The position numbers and the translations under genes were made by a program. The notes below the pieces were generated by a model. The model saw nothing but the letters and a program-made list of their open reading frames with translations. It was not told the origin of the DNA and did no database searches. 23,865 nucleotides of DNA from Bacteroidales bacterium UBA1733 (GTDB lineage: Bacteria > Bacteroidota > Bacteroidia > Bacteroidales > UBA3663), in contig DCIF01000089.1 of assembly GCA_002315795.1 (NCBI GenBank), positions 1 through 23,865 of the forward strand, read 5' to 3'. Below are positions 15,726-23,865 of this stretch, one piece after another. Numbering within the stretch: position 1 is the first letter of the stretch; every line of letters begins with the position of its first letter.

Positions 15726-17471
15726 TCAATAACCTGCGTTTTGTGTATAAAGGCCCGGTACGTAGAAGAGCTGGTTGTATGGGATTGGCCAATATTCGTT
15801 TTTCCCAGCCTCAAAGTAGGCATCGTTAAGATAAGTGGCATAGTCCTTACCCTCATAGTTGCTGGCCTTATCTGCCTTGAAGAAAGCGTTCAGAGTCTCA
15901 GAAGCCATACCCCAGCGACGAAGGTCGAAGAATCGTTCTGCCTCCATTCCCATTTCCATGCGCTTCTCCCAGCGTAGATATTTGCGGGCATTATCCTTGG
16001 AAACTCCATTGCTGTAATAGCCGAGTTCCTGGATCTGGTTGGCAGCATATCCGATATACTTTTCTACTGAGTTGTTGGCACGACGGCGAATATCGTTGAT
16101 GATGGCGATAGCTCCGTCAATGTCATCTGTCTCGATCATTGCCTCAGCACGCCAGAGCATCATCTCTGAATAGCGTACCACATAGTCGTTCATGCCGAAG
16201 CCCTGCCAAGTTGACTCGGTATAGCTTTCGCCCTTGCCTCGCTGTGGAACCTCCTTGAGAGAAGCATAGTAGCCATAGGTATTAGGGTTGCGGCTGTTCT
16301 CTGTAGTGAGCGTATATTCGCTCTCATACTTGTATGGGAAGGTAGGCATACCTACAGTATGGAAAAGACGTGGATCCCATTTCTGGTCTTGTGGCGCACC
16401 ATTGATTGGATATACGTTGTGGTCATTGTCTGACTTCTCAAATAATGGGTATCCATCTGCATCTACCTTGAAGGCATTGACGAGGTTCTGTGTTGGCTTG
16501 TGGAAGTCCCATCCCTTCGACCAGATGCCCCAGCAGCCATTGAGCATGTTGCTCCAGTTTGATCGGCCGTATTTGGTGTTATCGTCCTCATAGTTTGAGT
16601 GCTGTACGGCAAAAATCGACTCGCAACCATTCTCATTGTCTTCCATGAAGATATCACCGTAATCAGCTTCATAACCATACTTGCCCGTTGAAATTACATA
16701 GCTGGTAAGTTCAATGACCTTCTGCATGTCGGTCTTGCTGACATGACTATAGCCTGTGTTCTTTTCGTAACCATCGCCATAAGCGCGGGTCAGGTAACAC
16801 TTGGCAAGCATAGCTGCAGCGGCAGGTTTATTGGCACGAGCAATATCTGACTGAGAAGCAGGAAGTGCATCGTATGCAGCCTGGAAATCGTCAATGATCT
16901 TTTGCATGAGTTCTTCGTGTGAAAGGTCGTTGCTTGTCTGCTCCTGAGTAGCATTAGCGAGAACCTCCTCGTCAATATATGGCACCTTATACCAAAGTTG
17001 AACCAGCTTGAAATAGAAGTGACCACGAAGGAAACGAACCTCACCCATACGCTGGGCAGTGAGGTCTTTACCGAGGGTTGCCTCCCCATTTTCGTTGAGA
17101 GCCAGAATGGCACGGTTGCAACGAGAGATAGCGCAATAGATGCGGTACCAAAGTTCATCCATGTGATCAGGCTGTGAGGCGGTAAGTGTTGACCATACCT
17201 CTATAGGATGATAATTGGTATCTGTAGTACCGGATCCTCCCTTCATGGCATCATCACTTGAAAGCGAACCGTATGGCCAGAGATTGAAAGGATAGTTGTA
17301 CCAGTCGGCACCAAGAGAAGCGTATGCAGCGGTGACCATAGCATCTGGATCGTCAAAGGCAAGTTCCTCATCTACAATTCCCGAAGGCTTTACCTCGAGG
17401 AAGTCATCGCAGCTGCTCATGGTTAAAGTAGCAGAAAGAGCCAGTGTAGCGAAAATATATTGAGTCTTCAT
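15726..17471 (-). CDS. SusD/RagB family nutrient-binding outer membrane lipoprotein
   Basis: 581 residues from ATG 17471. The frame is open to 17546, but the extra 25 residues overlap the susC 3' end and would mask the lipoprotein signal MKTQYIFATLALSATLTMSSC. C21 is followed by DDFLEV, an acidic surface-export-type sequence. SusD-family features: DDFLEVKPSG at the mature N-terminus, LWYRIYCAISRCNRAI (107-122), RFLRGHFYFKLVQLWYKVPYI (146-166), and late TPR-like helices with MLWRAEAMIETDDIDGAIAIINDIRRRANN and RKYLRWEKRMEMGMEAERFFDLRRWG. It caps the SusC porin and binds glycan outside the cell. It starts 34 nt after the susC stop across an AT-rich spacer. Confidence 0.95.
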   Translation of the reverse strand: MKTQYIFATLALSATLTMSSCDDFLEVKPSGIVDEELAFDDPDAMVTAAYASLGADWYNYPFNLWPYGSLSSDDAMKGGSGTTDTNYHPIEVWSTLTASQPDHMDELWYRIYCAISRCNRAILALNENGEATLGKDLTAQRMGEVRFLRGHFYFKLVQLWYKVPYIDEEVLANATQEQTSNDLSHEELMQKIIDDFQAAYDALPASQSDIARANKPAAAAMLAKCYLTRAYGDGYEKNTGYSHVSKTDMQKVIELTSYVISTGKYGYEADYGDIFMEDNENGCESIFAVQHSNYEDDNTKYGRSNWSNMLNGCWGIWSKGWDFHKPTQNLVNAFKVDADGYPLFEKSDNDHNVYPINGAPQDQKWDPRLFHTVGMPTFPYKYESEYTLTTENSRNPNTYGYYASLKEVPQRGKGESYTESTWQGFGMNDYVVRYSEMMLWRAEAMIETDDIDGAIAIINDIRRRANNSVEKYIGYAANQIQELGYYSNGVSKDNARKYLRWEKRMEMGMEAERFFDLRRWGMASETLNAFFKADKASNYEGKDYATYLNDAYFEAGKNEYWPIPYNQLFYVPGLYTQNAGY

Positions 17472-17505
17472 ATATTCTGTATTAATTGATAATTGACAAT
17501 TGTAA

Positions 17506-20500
17506 TTAGAAGCCGATCTGAATACCTGCGGTAAGTGAAGTCGCAATAGGATAAGCGAAACCTGGATTCTCCGGATCGGTACAAGTAAGACTGTTTGACT
17601 TGATGGTCAGTAGATTATTTCCGCTTATGTAAAGACGTGCATTGCTGATACGAACCTTCTTGAGCAAGCTCTCCGGAACGGTGTATCCCAACTGTAGTGT
17701 TCGAAGCTTGAGGTAAGAACCATTCTCAACGAAGTAACTTGAACGGCGGCCTTCATCACCTGTGTTATTGGTGGTCAGTGCAGGGATGGTGCTATTAGTA
17801 TTATCTGTAGTCCATGCTCCCATCATACGGTTACCCTTGTTCGATCCAGGGTCTGTAAGGCTGAAAAAGTCGGTCTGGAACTTCTGGTTGTTGTAAACAT
17901 CTTGACCAGCTACACCCTGCCAGAACATCTGGAAGTCAAAACCATTATAATCAAGGTTGACTGTAAGACCGTATGAGAAATCTGGTACTGGGTTATAGAT
18001 CCAAGTCTGATCATTACTATTGATTACTCCATTGCCATCGAGGTCTGCATACTTCAGACCTCCCAGACGTGCATTCTCCTGACCGGAACAGAGTACTTCT
18101 TCCTTACTCTGATAGAGACCCTCTGCAACATATCCGACGAGCGAACCGTAAGGCATCTTGGCTTCGACAATATTCTGCTTAGAGGTGTGCTCGTACGAAC
18201 CGGTAGTGGTGGAAGGCAACCATGTTACCTTGTTGCGGAAGAAATCGATGTTGCCATTGACTGAATAGCCCATGCCGAACGAGGTCTTGCCACGATAACC
18301 CAAGGTGAACTCCATACCCCAGTTACGGAGTGATGGACCATTCTGCCATGATGAACCACCTTCACCTACGGTAGCCAGATAAGAAGGGTTGATGAGCATA
18401 TCCTTCACATCCTTGATATAAGCATCGAAGGTGCCGAAGAGCGAGTTGTCGAACAATGCATAGTCAAAACCAGCATTCCACTGCTCAGCAGTCTCCCATT
18501 TTAGGTTGTCATTACCGGTGCTCTGTACACGATAACCACTTGAATACATACCTGACTGTGCGCCCTGGAAGTCGTAAGCGGTAGATTCCTGACGTCCAGT
18601 ACCGTAGTCAGCGATATAGATGGTGTATCGAGCGGAGTTGTCGATAGCCTGATTACCCGTCTGGCCCCAAGAAGCACGAATCTTCAAATCTGTAAGCCAG
18701 TCGAAATCGAAATGCTTTGATACGCGGTAACCGAGTGAAGCAGCTGGGAAAGTACCATAACGGTTGTTCTTACCGAATCGGCTCGAACCGTCACGACGGA
18801 TCGTGAAAGAAGCGAGGAGCAGATCCTTCCAGTTGTAGTCGAGCTTGCCGAAGAAGGAAACGAGCGTGTAACCTACGTTAGCGCCATAAAGGTGCTGGGT
18901 ACCAGTCGAGGCATTAGGCCACATGTAACGCTCGTCTTCGATAGCGAAACCTTCGGCAGTGCCGTTGACGTTGATGAAGTTTTGCTTGTAGAGCTCGAAG
19001 CCACCGAGAACGGTCAGGGTGTGATCATCAGGGAGTGGCACTTGGTAGTTAGCAGTATTTGACCAGTTCCACTTCATATCGTTGGTCTGATCAACAGCAG
19101 TGCTGGCTGTCTCCTCCTTAACGATGTCTGAGACGAAGGTGTAGGTCATCTTGTGGATGAAGTTGGCATTGTAGTCGATACCGAAGTTTGAGCGGAGTTC
19201 CAATCCCTTGATAGGCTTGAGGGCGAGATAGCCATTGCCAAAGATGCGCCACATAGTGAGACGATTGTCACGATTGTAGTAGAGTTCACGCATCGGGTTC
19301 TGGCGGTCGGACATGCCTCCAACAGGGCCACCGAAGGTCACGCCATCATCTTCATAGACTGGGACAGTTGGCGACATCTTCAAAGCATTCTCCAATGGAG
19401 CACAGTCAACCTGATCACTATAGGTAAGGGTGAGGTTCTCTCCAAGGCTAACGATCTTGTTGATATTATAAGTAGAGTTGAGACGGACAGCAATGTTCTC
19501 AAAATCGGTGTATTTCAACACACCATCTGCTTTCTTATAACCGATACTGAGCATCTGAGAACTCTTTTCTGAACCATTGCTGATTGAAAGATCGTAATTC
19601 TGCGTGATTCCTACGCGACTGATCTCGTCGAGCCAGTTGGTGTCGCTGAGCTTCATGGTCTGCTTGCTATTGATATACTGGCCATTGCCATAAAGACCAG
19701 CTACAGTATATGTCTTATAACTGCCAGACGCTGGATCCCATGCTGAGATGCCAAAACCGTTTGTAGCATTGAGATTGAGACCATAGTTCTGCGCATAGAC
19801 CACAGGGTCAATTCCGTCGTTGAGAGCGGCCTGTGCCATGGTGGTGGCATATTGCTCGGTGTTACAGAGTGCCATTTTCGACTGGTTGTTGTAGAATGAA
19901 CCAGTGACTGATGCAGAGAAGTCTATCTTGGTCTTCTGATCTTTCTTGCCTTGCTTGGTAGTAATGATGATAACGCCATTGGCTGCACGGCTACCGTAGA
20001 TTGAAGCCGAAGCTGCATCCTTCAAAACCTGCATGCTCTCAATGTCATTTGCATTGAGTGTGTTGAGAGCGTTAGTGGTAGGTACACCATCAATGACATA
20101 TAGAGGATCCTGGTTAGAGTTGAAAGAACCAATACCGCGGATTCTGATGGTAGCGGTACCCGAAGGAGAACCATTGGTCGTGACGGTCATACCGGCTACC
20201 TTGCCCTGCAAAGAGCGCATAGGGTCGGTACTGCTTGATGTCTTCATGTCTTTGGTAGATACAATTGCTACTGATCCTGTAAGGTCAGCTTTGCGCTGTG
20301 TCGTATAACCAGTAACAACTACCTCTTCCATCATCTCTGCGTCTTCAGAGAGTATTACATTCATTTCTTCCGCAGCAGCTAATACCTGTGTAGTATAGCC
20401 GATGTAACTGAACTGAAGGGAAGCGCCCTTCTGGACGGTAAGTTCGAAGTTGCCATCAAAATCGGTTATCGTACCGTTTTGAGTACCTACTTCGAGGACT

Positions 20501-20625
20501 GTAGCTCCGATGACAGGTTCATTAATACCCTTGTCAATTACGGTGCCATGAACCTTGACGGTCTGTGCCAATGCCATGACAGTTGAGCAAAGCATCAGAA
20601 CGGCGATCAATAGGAATCGTTTCAT
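17506..20625 (-). CDS. SusC/RagA family TonB-dependent outer membrane transporter
   Basis: 1039 residues. Signal peptide 1-20 (ending MALA), a CarboxypepD_reg-like domain (~23-95, VHGTVIDKGINEPVIGATV), the signature EVVVTGY (101-107), a plug domain (~112-228) with PLYVIDGVP (174-182) and LKDAASASIYGSRAANGVIIITTKQG (201-226), then a 22-strand barrel ending in the aromatic-terminated TAGIQIGF. It imports oligosaccharides into the periplasm using TonB energy, as a complex with SusD. It heads the susC-susD-DUF4960 operon. Its promoter lies about 100 nt upstream, leaving a leader of nearly 95 nt, and inverted repeats farther up suggest control by the adjacent hybrid regulator. Confidence 0.96.
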   Translation of the reverse strand: MKRFLLIAVLMLCSTVMALAQTVKVHGTVIDKGINEPVIGATVLEVGTQNGTITDFDGNFELTVQKGASLQFSYIGYTTQVLAAAEEMNVILSEDAEMMEEVVVTGYTTQRKADLTGSVAIVSTKDMKTSSSTDPMRSLQGKVAGMTVTTNGSPSGTATIRIRGIGSFNSNQDPLYVIDGVPTTNALNTLNANDIESMQVLKDAASASIYGSRAANGVIIITTKQGKKDQKTKIDFSASVTGSFYNNQSKMALCNTEQYATTMAQAALNDGIDPVVYAQNYGLNLNATNGFGISAWDPASGSYKTYTVAGLYGNGQYINSKQTMKLSDTNWLDEISRVGITQNYDLSISNGSEKSSQMLSIGYKKADGVLKYTDFENIAVRLNSTYNINKIVSLGENLTLTYSDQVDCAPLENALKMSPTVPVYEDDGVTFGGPVGGMSDRQNPMRELYYNRDNRLTMWRIFGNGYLALKPIKGLELRSNFGIDYNANFIHKMTYTFVSDIVKEETASTAVDQTNDMKWNWSNTANYQVPLPDDHTLTVLGGFELYKQNFINVNGTAEGFAIEDERYMWPNASTGTQHLYGANVGYTLVSFFGKLDYNWKDLLLASFTIRRDGSSRFGKNNRYGTFPAASLGYRVSKHFDFDWLTDLKIRASWGQTGNQAIDNSARYTIYIADYGTGRQESTAYDFQGAQSGMYSSGYRVQSTGNDNLKWETAEQWNAGFDYALFDNSLFGTFDAYIKDVKDMLINPSYLATVGEGGSSWQNGPSLRNWGMEFTLGYRGKTSFGMGYSVNGNIDFFRNKVTWLPSTTTGSYEHTSKQNIVEAKMPYGSLVGYVAEGLYQSKEEVLCSGQENARLGGLKYADLDGNGVINSNDQTWIYNPVPDFSYGLTVNLDYNGFDFQMFWQGVAGQDVYNNQKFQTDFFSLTDPGSNKGNRMMGAWTTDNTNSTIPALTTNNTGDEGRRSSYFVENGSYLKLRTLQLGYTVPESLLKKVRISNARLYISGNNLLTIKSNSLTCTDPENPGFAYPIATSLTAGIQIGF

Positions 20626-20643
20626 GTCTTGTGTTGTTTTAAA

Positions 20644-20741
20644 TAGGTTAGAATAATATTATGTAATTTTCTTGCACGGTAATTTGTGAACCCTTGAGAT
20701 GTGCTTTTTCTCTGGTTCGCGGTGCAAAGTTATCTAACCTA
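20644..20741. repeat. Inverted repeat flanking the susC -7 box and leader
   Basis: TAGGTTAGA (20644-20652) and TCTAACCTA (20733-20741) are 9-bp inverse copies, extendable by an A/T pair. One arm abuts the upstream edge of the -7 box and the other lies 19-27 nt before the start codon, so only one copy would be transcribed. Confidence 0.55.
20725..20732 (-). promoter_or_regulatory. susC promoter (-7 box)
   Basis: TAACTTTG on the - strand followed by CACCGC. No TTTG lies at the usual spacing, as expected for an activator-dependent promoter. The start would be near 20718, with a leader of about 93 nt. Confidence 0.6.
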
Positions 20742-20778
20742 TGTTTTTTCTAATTTAACAAATGATGCGGGAAAAAGA

Positions 20779-20813
20779 AAATTTGTTGCAACTTTAATGG
20801 CTGCAACAAATTT
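20779..20813. promoter_or_regulatory. Candidate operator: inverted repeat AAATTTGTTGCA upstream of susC
   Basis: AAATTTGTTGCA (20779-20790) and TGCAACAAATTT (20802-20813) form a perfect 12-bp inverted repeat with an 11-nt spacer, centred about 78 nt upstream of the predicted start. A third half-site, TTTGTTGCA, lies at 20853-20861. The position suits an AraC-type activator such as the adjacent regulator. Confidence 0.55.
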
Positions 20814-20892
20814 CCTATCTAACGAATGATTTGTCTTATTTTTGGTACATCTTTTGTTGCATTTAGCATTGTTAACTGCTGAATTTCGGTAG

Positions 20893-23724
20893 TTATCCTT
20901 TACGTCTCACCAGTTCATTCGGATTCTCGCCGAAGTATTCCTTATAGCATTTGGTAAAGTAACTTGGTGCTGTGAAGCCTACTTGATATGCAACTTGAGC
21001 AATGGTTTCGTCTCCTTGAGCCAGCATCTGCTGTGCACGTTTCAGTCGGGTGTTGCGGATCAGTTCCACTGGACTGTAGTTGGTAAGCGCCTTGCATTTG
21101 CGATATAGCTGTGCTCGACTCATGCCTATTTCATCGCCCAACTGCTCTACTCCGAAGTCTGGTTCTGACAGATTCTTTTCGATTAGCGTACGAAGCTTCT
21201 GGAGGAATTTATCATCCATGGTCAGTTCCTTGCCAACGCCACTGTTTGGTTGAGGTGTGGATGTTTTCTCTTGAGGCTGCGCCTGCTTGTCTGGTTGTGG
21301 CAAAATAGCATTCTCGCTGAAGAAGTCGCGAATCTTATCGTGGCTTTTCACCAGTGCCTCCAGTTGAGCCATGAGCACATCGCTATTGAACGGCTTGGGG
21401 ATGTATGCATCTGCTCCTTCCTGATGGCCCTGTACACGCTGTTCGTCAAGACTGCAGGCCGTGAGCATCATCACTGGGATATGGCAGGTATTGACCTCAG
21501 ACTTCAGACGTCGGCAAGTCTCCATGCCGTCAATACCTGGCATCATCACATCACAGATGATGGCATTCGGCACCAGTCGCATCGCCTTGCGGATACCCTC
21601 CTGTCCATTCGCTGCCGTGAAGACATGATAGACAGGACTTAACAACGCACGCAAGTACTGACGTATATCTGCATTATCATCGATTACCAGTACAGCTGGC
21701 TTAGGATCATCTTCTGCCAGTTCCTGAGGTTCGATGACTTCTGCCAATTCGTTCTCTACCTGCTGAGCAGAAATGTTGGCGCGCCGGTTTTCGGCTTCTG
21801 CCAATGATTCAGTAAGTTCGCGTATTGGCAGCGTGACGGTAAAGACAGAACCCGTTCCCACAGGCTGGTTGTCCACCTGTATGGTACCTCCGTGAAGTTC
21901 CACAAAGTTCTTGACCAATGCAAGTCCGATGCCTGAGCCCTCATGGTGAGCGGAGTCGATCTGGTAGAAGTTTTCAAAGATTTTCTGAATATGTTCTACG
22001 TTGATGCCTGGTCCCGTGTCGGCAATGCTCATTATAATATTGTTTTGCTCATGCGACAGACGTACATCAATCCTTCCATTTTCTGGTGTAAACTTGAAAG
22101 CATTGCCCATCAGGTTAAAGAAGATACGTTCCAGTTTGGGCAGGTCGCCCATCGTCTGATAGGCCGATTGTGACACTTCATTAGCAATCTGCAGATCAAA
22201 CCTGATGTGCTTTTTGAAGGCCAGACCCCGGAAGGAATCAAACCAGTTCTGCACTGATTCACGAAGGTCAAGAGCCTGAAGATTGAGTTCCAGTTTTCCG
22301 CTCTCATATTTACGGAAATCCAGTATCTGATTTACCAGACGCAGCAATATCTGCACATTCTTATGTGCGAGTTTAAGCAACTGAGACTCTTCTTGTTCCC
22401 CACTGCGTGCCTCATTTTTCTGCAATAATTGCTCAATAGGACCATTGATCAGAGTTAGTGGCGTTCGGAAGTCATGCGATACATTCGTGAAGAACATCAG
22501 CTTGGCTTTTGTAGCTTCCTTCAACTGATCGGACAAGGCCTTGAGCTGTTCGTTCTGAGTCTTCAGCTGATCTCGCTGATCTTTCAGTGTTATCTGCTGA
22601 CGAGCCAGACTCTCATTAATCCGCTTCTTGGCATAATACTGACGATAGAGAATGATAATAAACACGATGACTATCAGCAGGAATCCAAGCAGAGAGTAGA
22701 GCAACGTCTTTTCCAGATTATGCTGCTGCCAGTAATAATCTACACGTCCCTTGAGCATTTGCACCGTATCCACCTCATGAACCACCTCCTGATAGATATT
22801 ATTCATCAAAGGAGCCGTAATAGGGTCAATGAGATATGTACTCAGTTCGGTATTGCGCTCAAAAGGTTCTCCATTCAGGATCTTCACGGCGGTCTGTATG
22901 ATCAGATCTCCACCTGTGGCATATACGGCCGAGGCCTCCATCCATCCGTTGAGGATGGCTTCTACACCATTGCCAGGACCCGTAAGTCCATCTACACCAA
23001 CCAACTGGATGTCCTTGTCCGGACAGATTCTCATGATGGCATTGTGCGCTCCAATCGCCATCTGATCGTTCTGTGCCAGTATCATTCTGACATCCGGATG
23101 CAGCCGCAGAAGGCTGTCAGTCACTGCTTCGCCTTGTTCCTTGAACCAGTTGCCTACACCCTGGATTATTTCATAACTATCTGCTTTATCCTGCAATGCA
23201 TTAACAAAACCCTTATGGCGCAGCTCTGCTGGTGTAGATCCTGGCAGACCCATAATCTCCAGGACCTTACCTCCTTCTGGTAGCATCATCATCAGTGACT
23301 GGGCCATCAGTCGGCCCACTGCCAGATTATCACCACCAATAAATGCAGTATATTTCTCTCCTGTCACTTTTCGATCTGCGACAATGACCGGAATACCCGC
23401 ATCATACGCCTTTGAAACAGCAGGAGTCAGCACAGTAGCTTCATTAGGAGAGACGATGAGCAGATCGACTTTCTCCTTGATGAAATAGTCGATATCTGCG
23501 GCCTGTAGTTCATTATCGTCATTAGCCGAACGGACTTCGAGGGTAATCTCCGGATGGAAAAGCAGTTCGCGCTGCATCTCCTCATTAAGTTTCGTGCGCC
23601 AGGCATCGTCACTGCACTGTGAGACACCGATGTGATAAGAAGTCTCTGATTGATGCTGACTACAGCCGGTCAGCAGGAACAAGACAAGCAAGAGGCAATT
23701 AGTTATTTGGATGTGTTTACACAT
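20893..23724 (-). CDS. Hybrid two-component system regulator with periplasmic sugar-binding sensor (BT1754-like)
   Basis: 943 residues. N-terminal signal with lipobox LLTGC (C21); a type I periplasmic-binding sensor domain (~28-325: YHIGVSQCSDDAW, LIVSPNEA, GIPVIVADRKV, FIGGDNLAVGRLMAQ, ILAQNDQMAIGAHNA, VGVDGL); one transmembrane helix (~341-360); a coiled linker (~367-405); HisKA with H417 in FFTNVSHDFRTPL; HATPase (NLMGNAFKFTPENG, DTGPGI, GSGIGLALVKNF); a receiver domain with acidic DD near 680 and D725 in ICDVMMPGIDG, with KPF; then a C-terminal AraC-type HTH (~850-940). It senses a periplasmic monosaccharide, by analogy fructose, and activates the PUL. It has its own promoter and points towards susC, 267 bp away. 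Confidence 0.95.
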   Translation of the reverse strand: MCKHIQITNCLLLVLFLLTGCSQHQSETSYHIGVSQCSDDAWRTKLNEEMQRELLFHPEITLEVRSANDDNELQAADIDYFIKEKVDLLIVSPNEATVLTPAVSKAYDAGIPVIVADRKVTGEKYTAFIGGDNLAVGRLMAQSLMMMLPEGGKVLEIMGLPGSTPAELRHKGFVNALQDKADSYEIIQGVGNWFKEQGEAVTDSLLRLHPDVRMILAQNDQMAIGAHNAIMRICPDKDIQLVGVDGLTGPGNGVEAILNGWMEASAVYATGGDLIIQTAVKILNGEPFERNTELSTYLIDPITAPLMNNIYQEVVHEVDTVQMLKGRVDYYWQQHNLEKTLLYSLLGFLLIVIVFIIILYRQYYAKKRINESLARQQITLKDQRDQLKTQNEQLKALSDQLKEATKAKLMFFTNVSHDFRTPLTLINGPIEQLLQKNEARSGEQEESQLLKLAHKNVQILLRLVNQILDFRKYESGKLELNLQALDLRESVQNWFDSFRGLAFKKHIRFDLQIANEVSQSAYQTMGDLPKLERIFFNLMGNAFKFTPENGRIDVRLSHEQNNIIMSIADTGPGINVEHIQKIFENFYQIDSAHHEGSGIGLALVKNFVELHGGTIQVDNQPVGTGSVFTVTLPIRELTESLAEAENRRANISAQQVENELAEVIEPQELAEDDPKPAVLVIDDNADIRQYLRALLSPVYHVFTAANGQEGIRKAMRLVPNAIICDVMMPGIDGMETCRRLKSEVNTCHIPVMMLTACSLDEQRVQGHQEGADAYIPKPFNSDVLMAQLEALVKSHDKIRDFFSENAILPQPDKQAQPQEKTSTPQPNSGVGKELTMDDKFLQKLRTLIEKNLSEPDFGVEQLGDEIGMSRAQLYRKCKALTNYSPVELIRNTRLKRAQQMLAQGDETIAQVAYQVGFTAPSYFTKCYKEYFGENPNELVRRKG

Positions 23725-23764
23725 GATAGCAAATACGAGTTTTCGGTAAAAAAGTTTTGTTGGG

Positions 23765-23796
23765 CAAATATAAGTGAAAAGTATGATATTGACAAA
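23765..23796 (-). promoter_or_regulatory. Promoter of hybrid regulator gene
   Basis: TTTG (23793-23796, - strand), exactly 20 nt, then TATATTTG (23765-23772) followed by C. The start would be near 23758, giving a leader of about 34 nt. A full consensus promoter suits constitutive expression of the sensor. Confidence 0.75.
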
Positions 23797-23865
23797 TTAT
23801 TATCCTTTTTTTTATACATATCATCCGTTGTTTTGTACTTATTGACTAATAATTGCTCTTTTTTT

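Noticed and set aside
17472..17546. Upstream extension of SusD overlapping susC
   Set aside because: The next ATG gives a textbook lipoprotein signal; the extension is AT-rich spacer translated in frame.
22474..23283. 269-codon open frame on the + strand opposite the regulator
   Set aside because: Antisense shadow of a gene with strong domain matches; its translation shows no family motif and there is no promoter or start context.
1..23865. CRISPR arrays, IS elements, tRNA or rRNA genes
   Set aside because: No regularly spaced repeats, transposase, terminal repeats or recognisable RNA gene found by eye.

Overview
The window reads as chromosomal DNA from a Bacteroidales bacterium, most likely Prevotella/Segatella. 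Four things point there: a complete SusC/SusD-type polysaccharide utilization locus (PUL), a hybrid two-component regulator, a GSCFA protein, and repeated Bacteroidetes-type promoters (TAnnTTTG at -7, several with TTTG about 20 nt upstream). The genus is inference from composition and gene style.

Left part (1-5831): the 3' end of a GSCFA-domain gene; purC (SAICAR synthase) with a clear terminator; then a probable operon on the + strand of a DUF3737 beta-helix protein, a MalY/PatB-type PLP enzyme and a MATE exporter. These meet head-on a small secreted DUF4410-like protein on the - strand, with no bases between the two stop codons. No IS elements, tRNAs, rRNAs or CRISPR arrays were seen.

Middle gap (5832-6391): 560 bp without a convincing protein gene but full of signals. 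It has divergent promoters, a near-perfect 19-bp hairpin terminator, an internally duplicated module and a second hairpin with a T run. Together these suggest two unannotated small RNAs, one of about 180 nt on the - strand and one of about 75 nt on the + strand. This is the least explained part of the window.

Right part (6392-23724, all on the - strand): a fructan-type PUL, in transcription order: regulator with a periplasmic sugar-binding sensor, SusC porin, SusD lipoprotein, DUF4960 surface glycan-binding lipoprotein, GH32 fructan hydrolase, FucP-like MFS permease and PfkB fructokinase, followed by an intrinsic terminator. Beyond it, a separately promoted GH2 beta-galactosidase-type gene overlaps an EamA transporter gene by 4 bp. 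The order resembles the Bacteroides thetaiotaomicron fructan locus around BT1754-BT1763 (from memory, not searched). Inferred flow: capture at the surface by DUF4960/SusD, import by SusC, exo-cleavage by GH32, uptake of fructose by the MFS protein and phosphorylation by the kinase. The sensor would detect a periplasmic monosaccharide and activate the susC and GH32 promoters, both of which carry inverted repeats close upstream.
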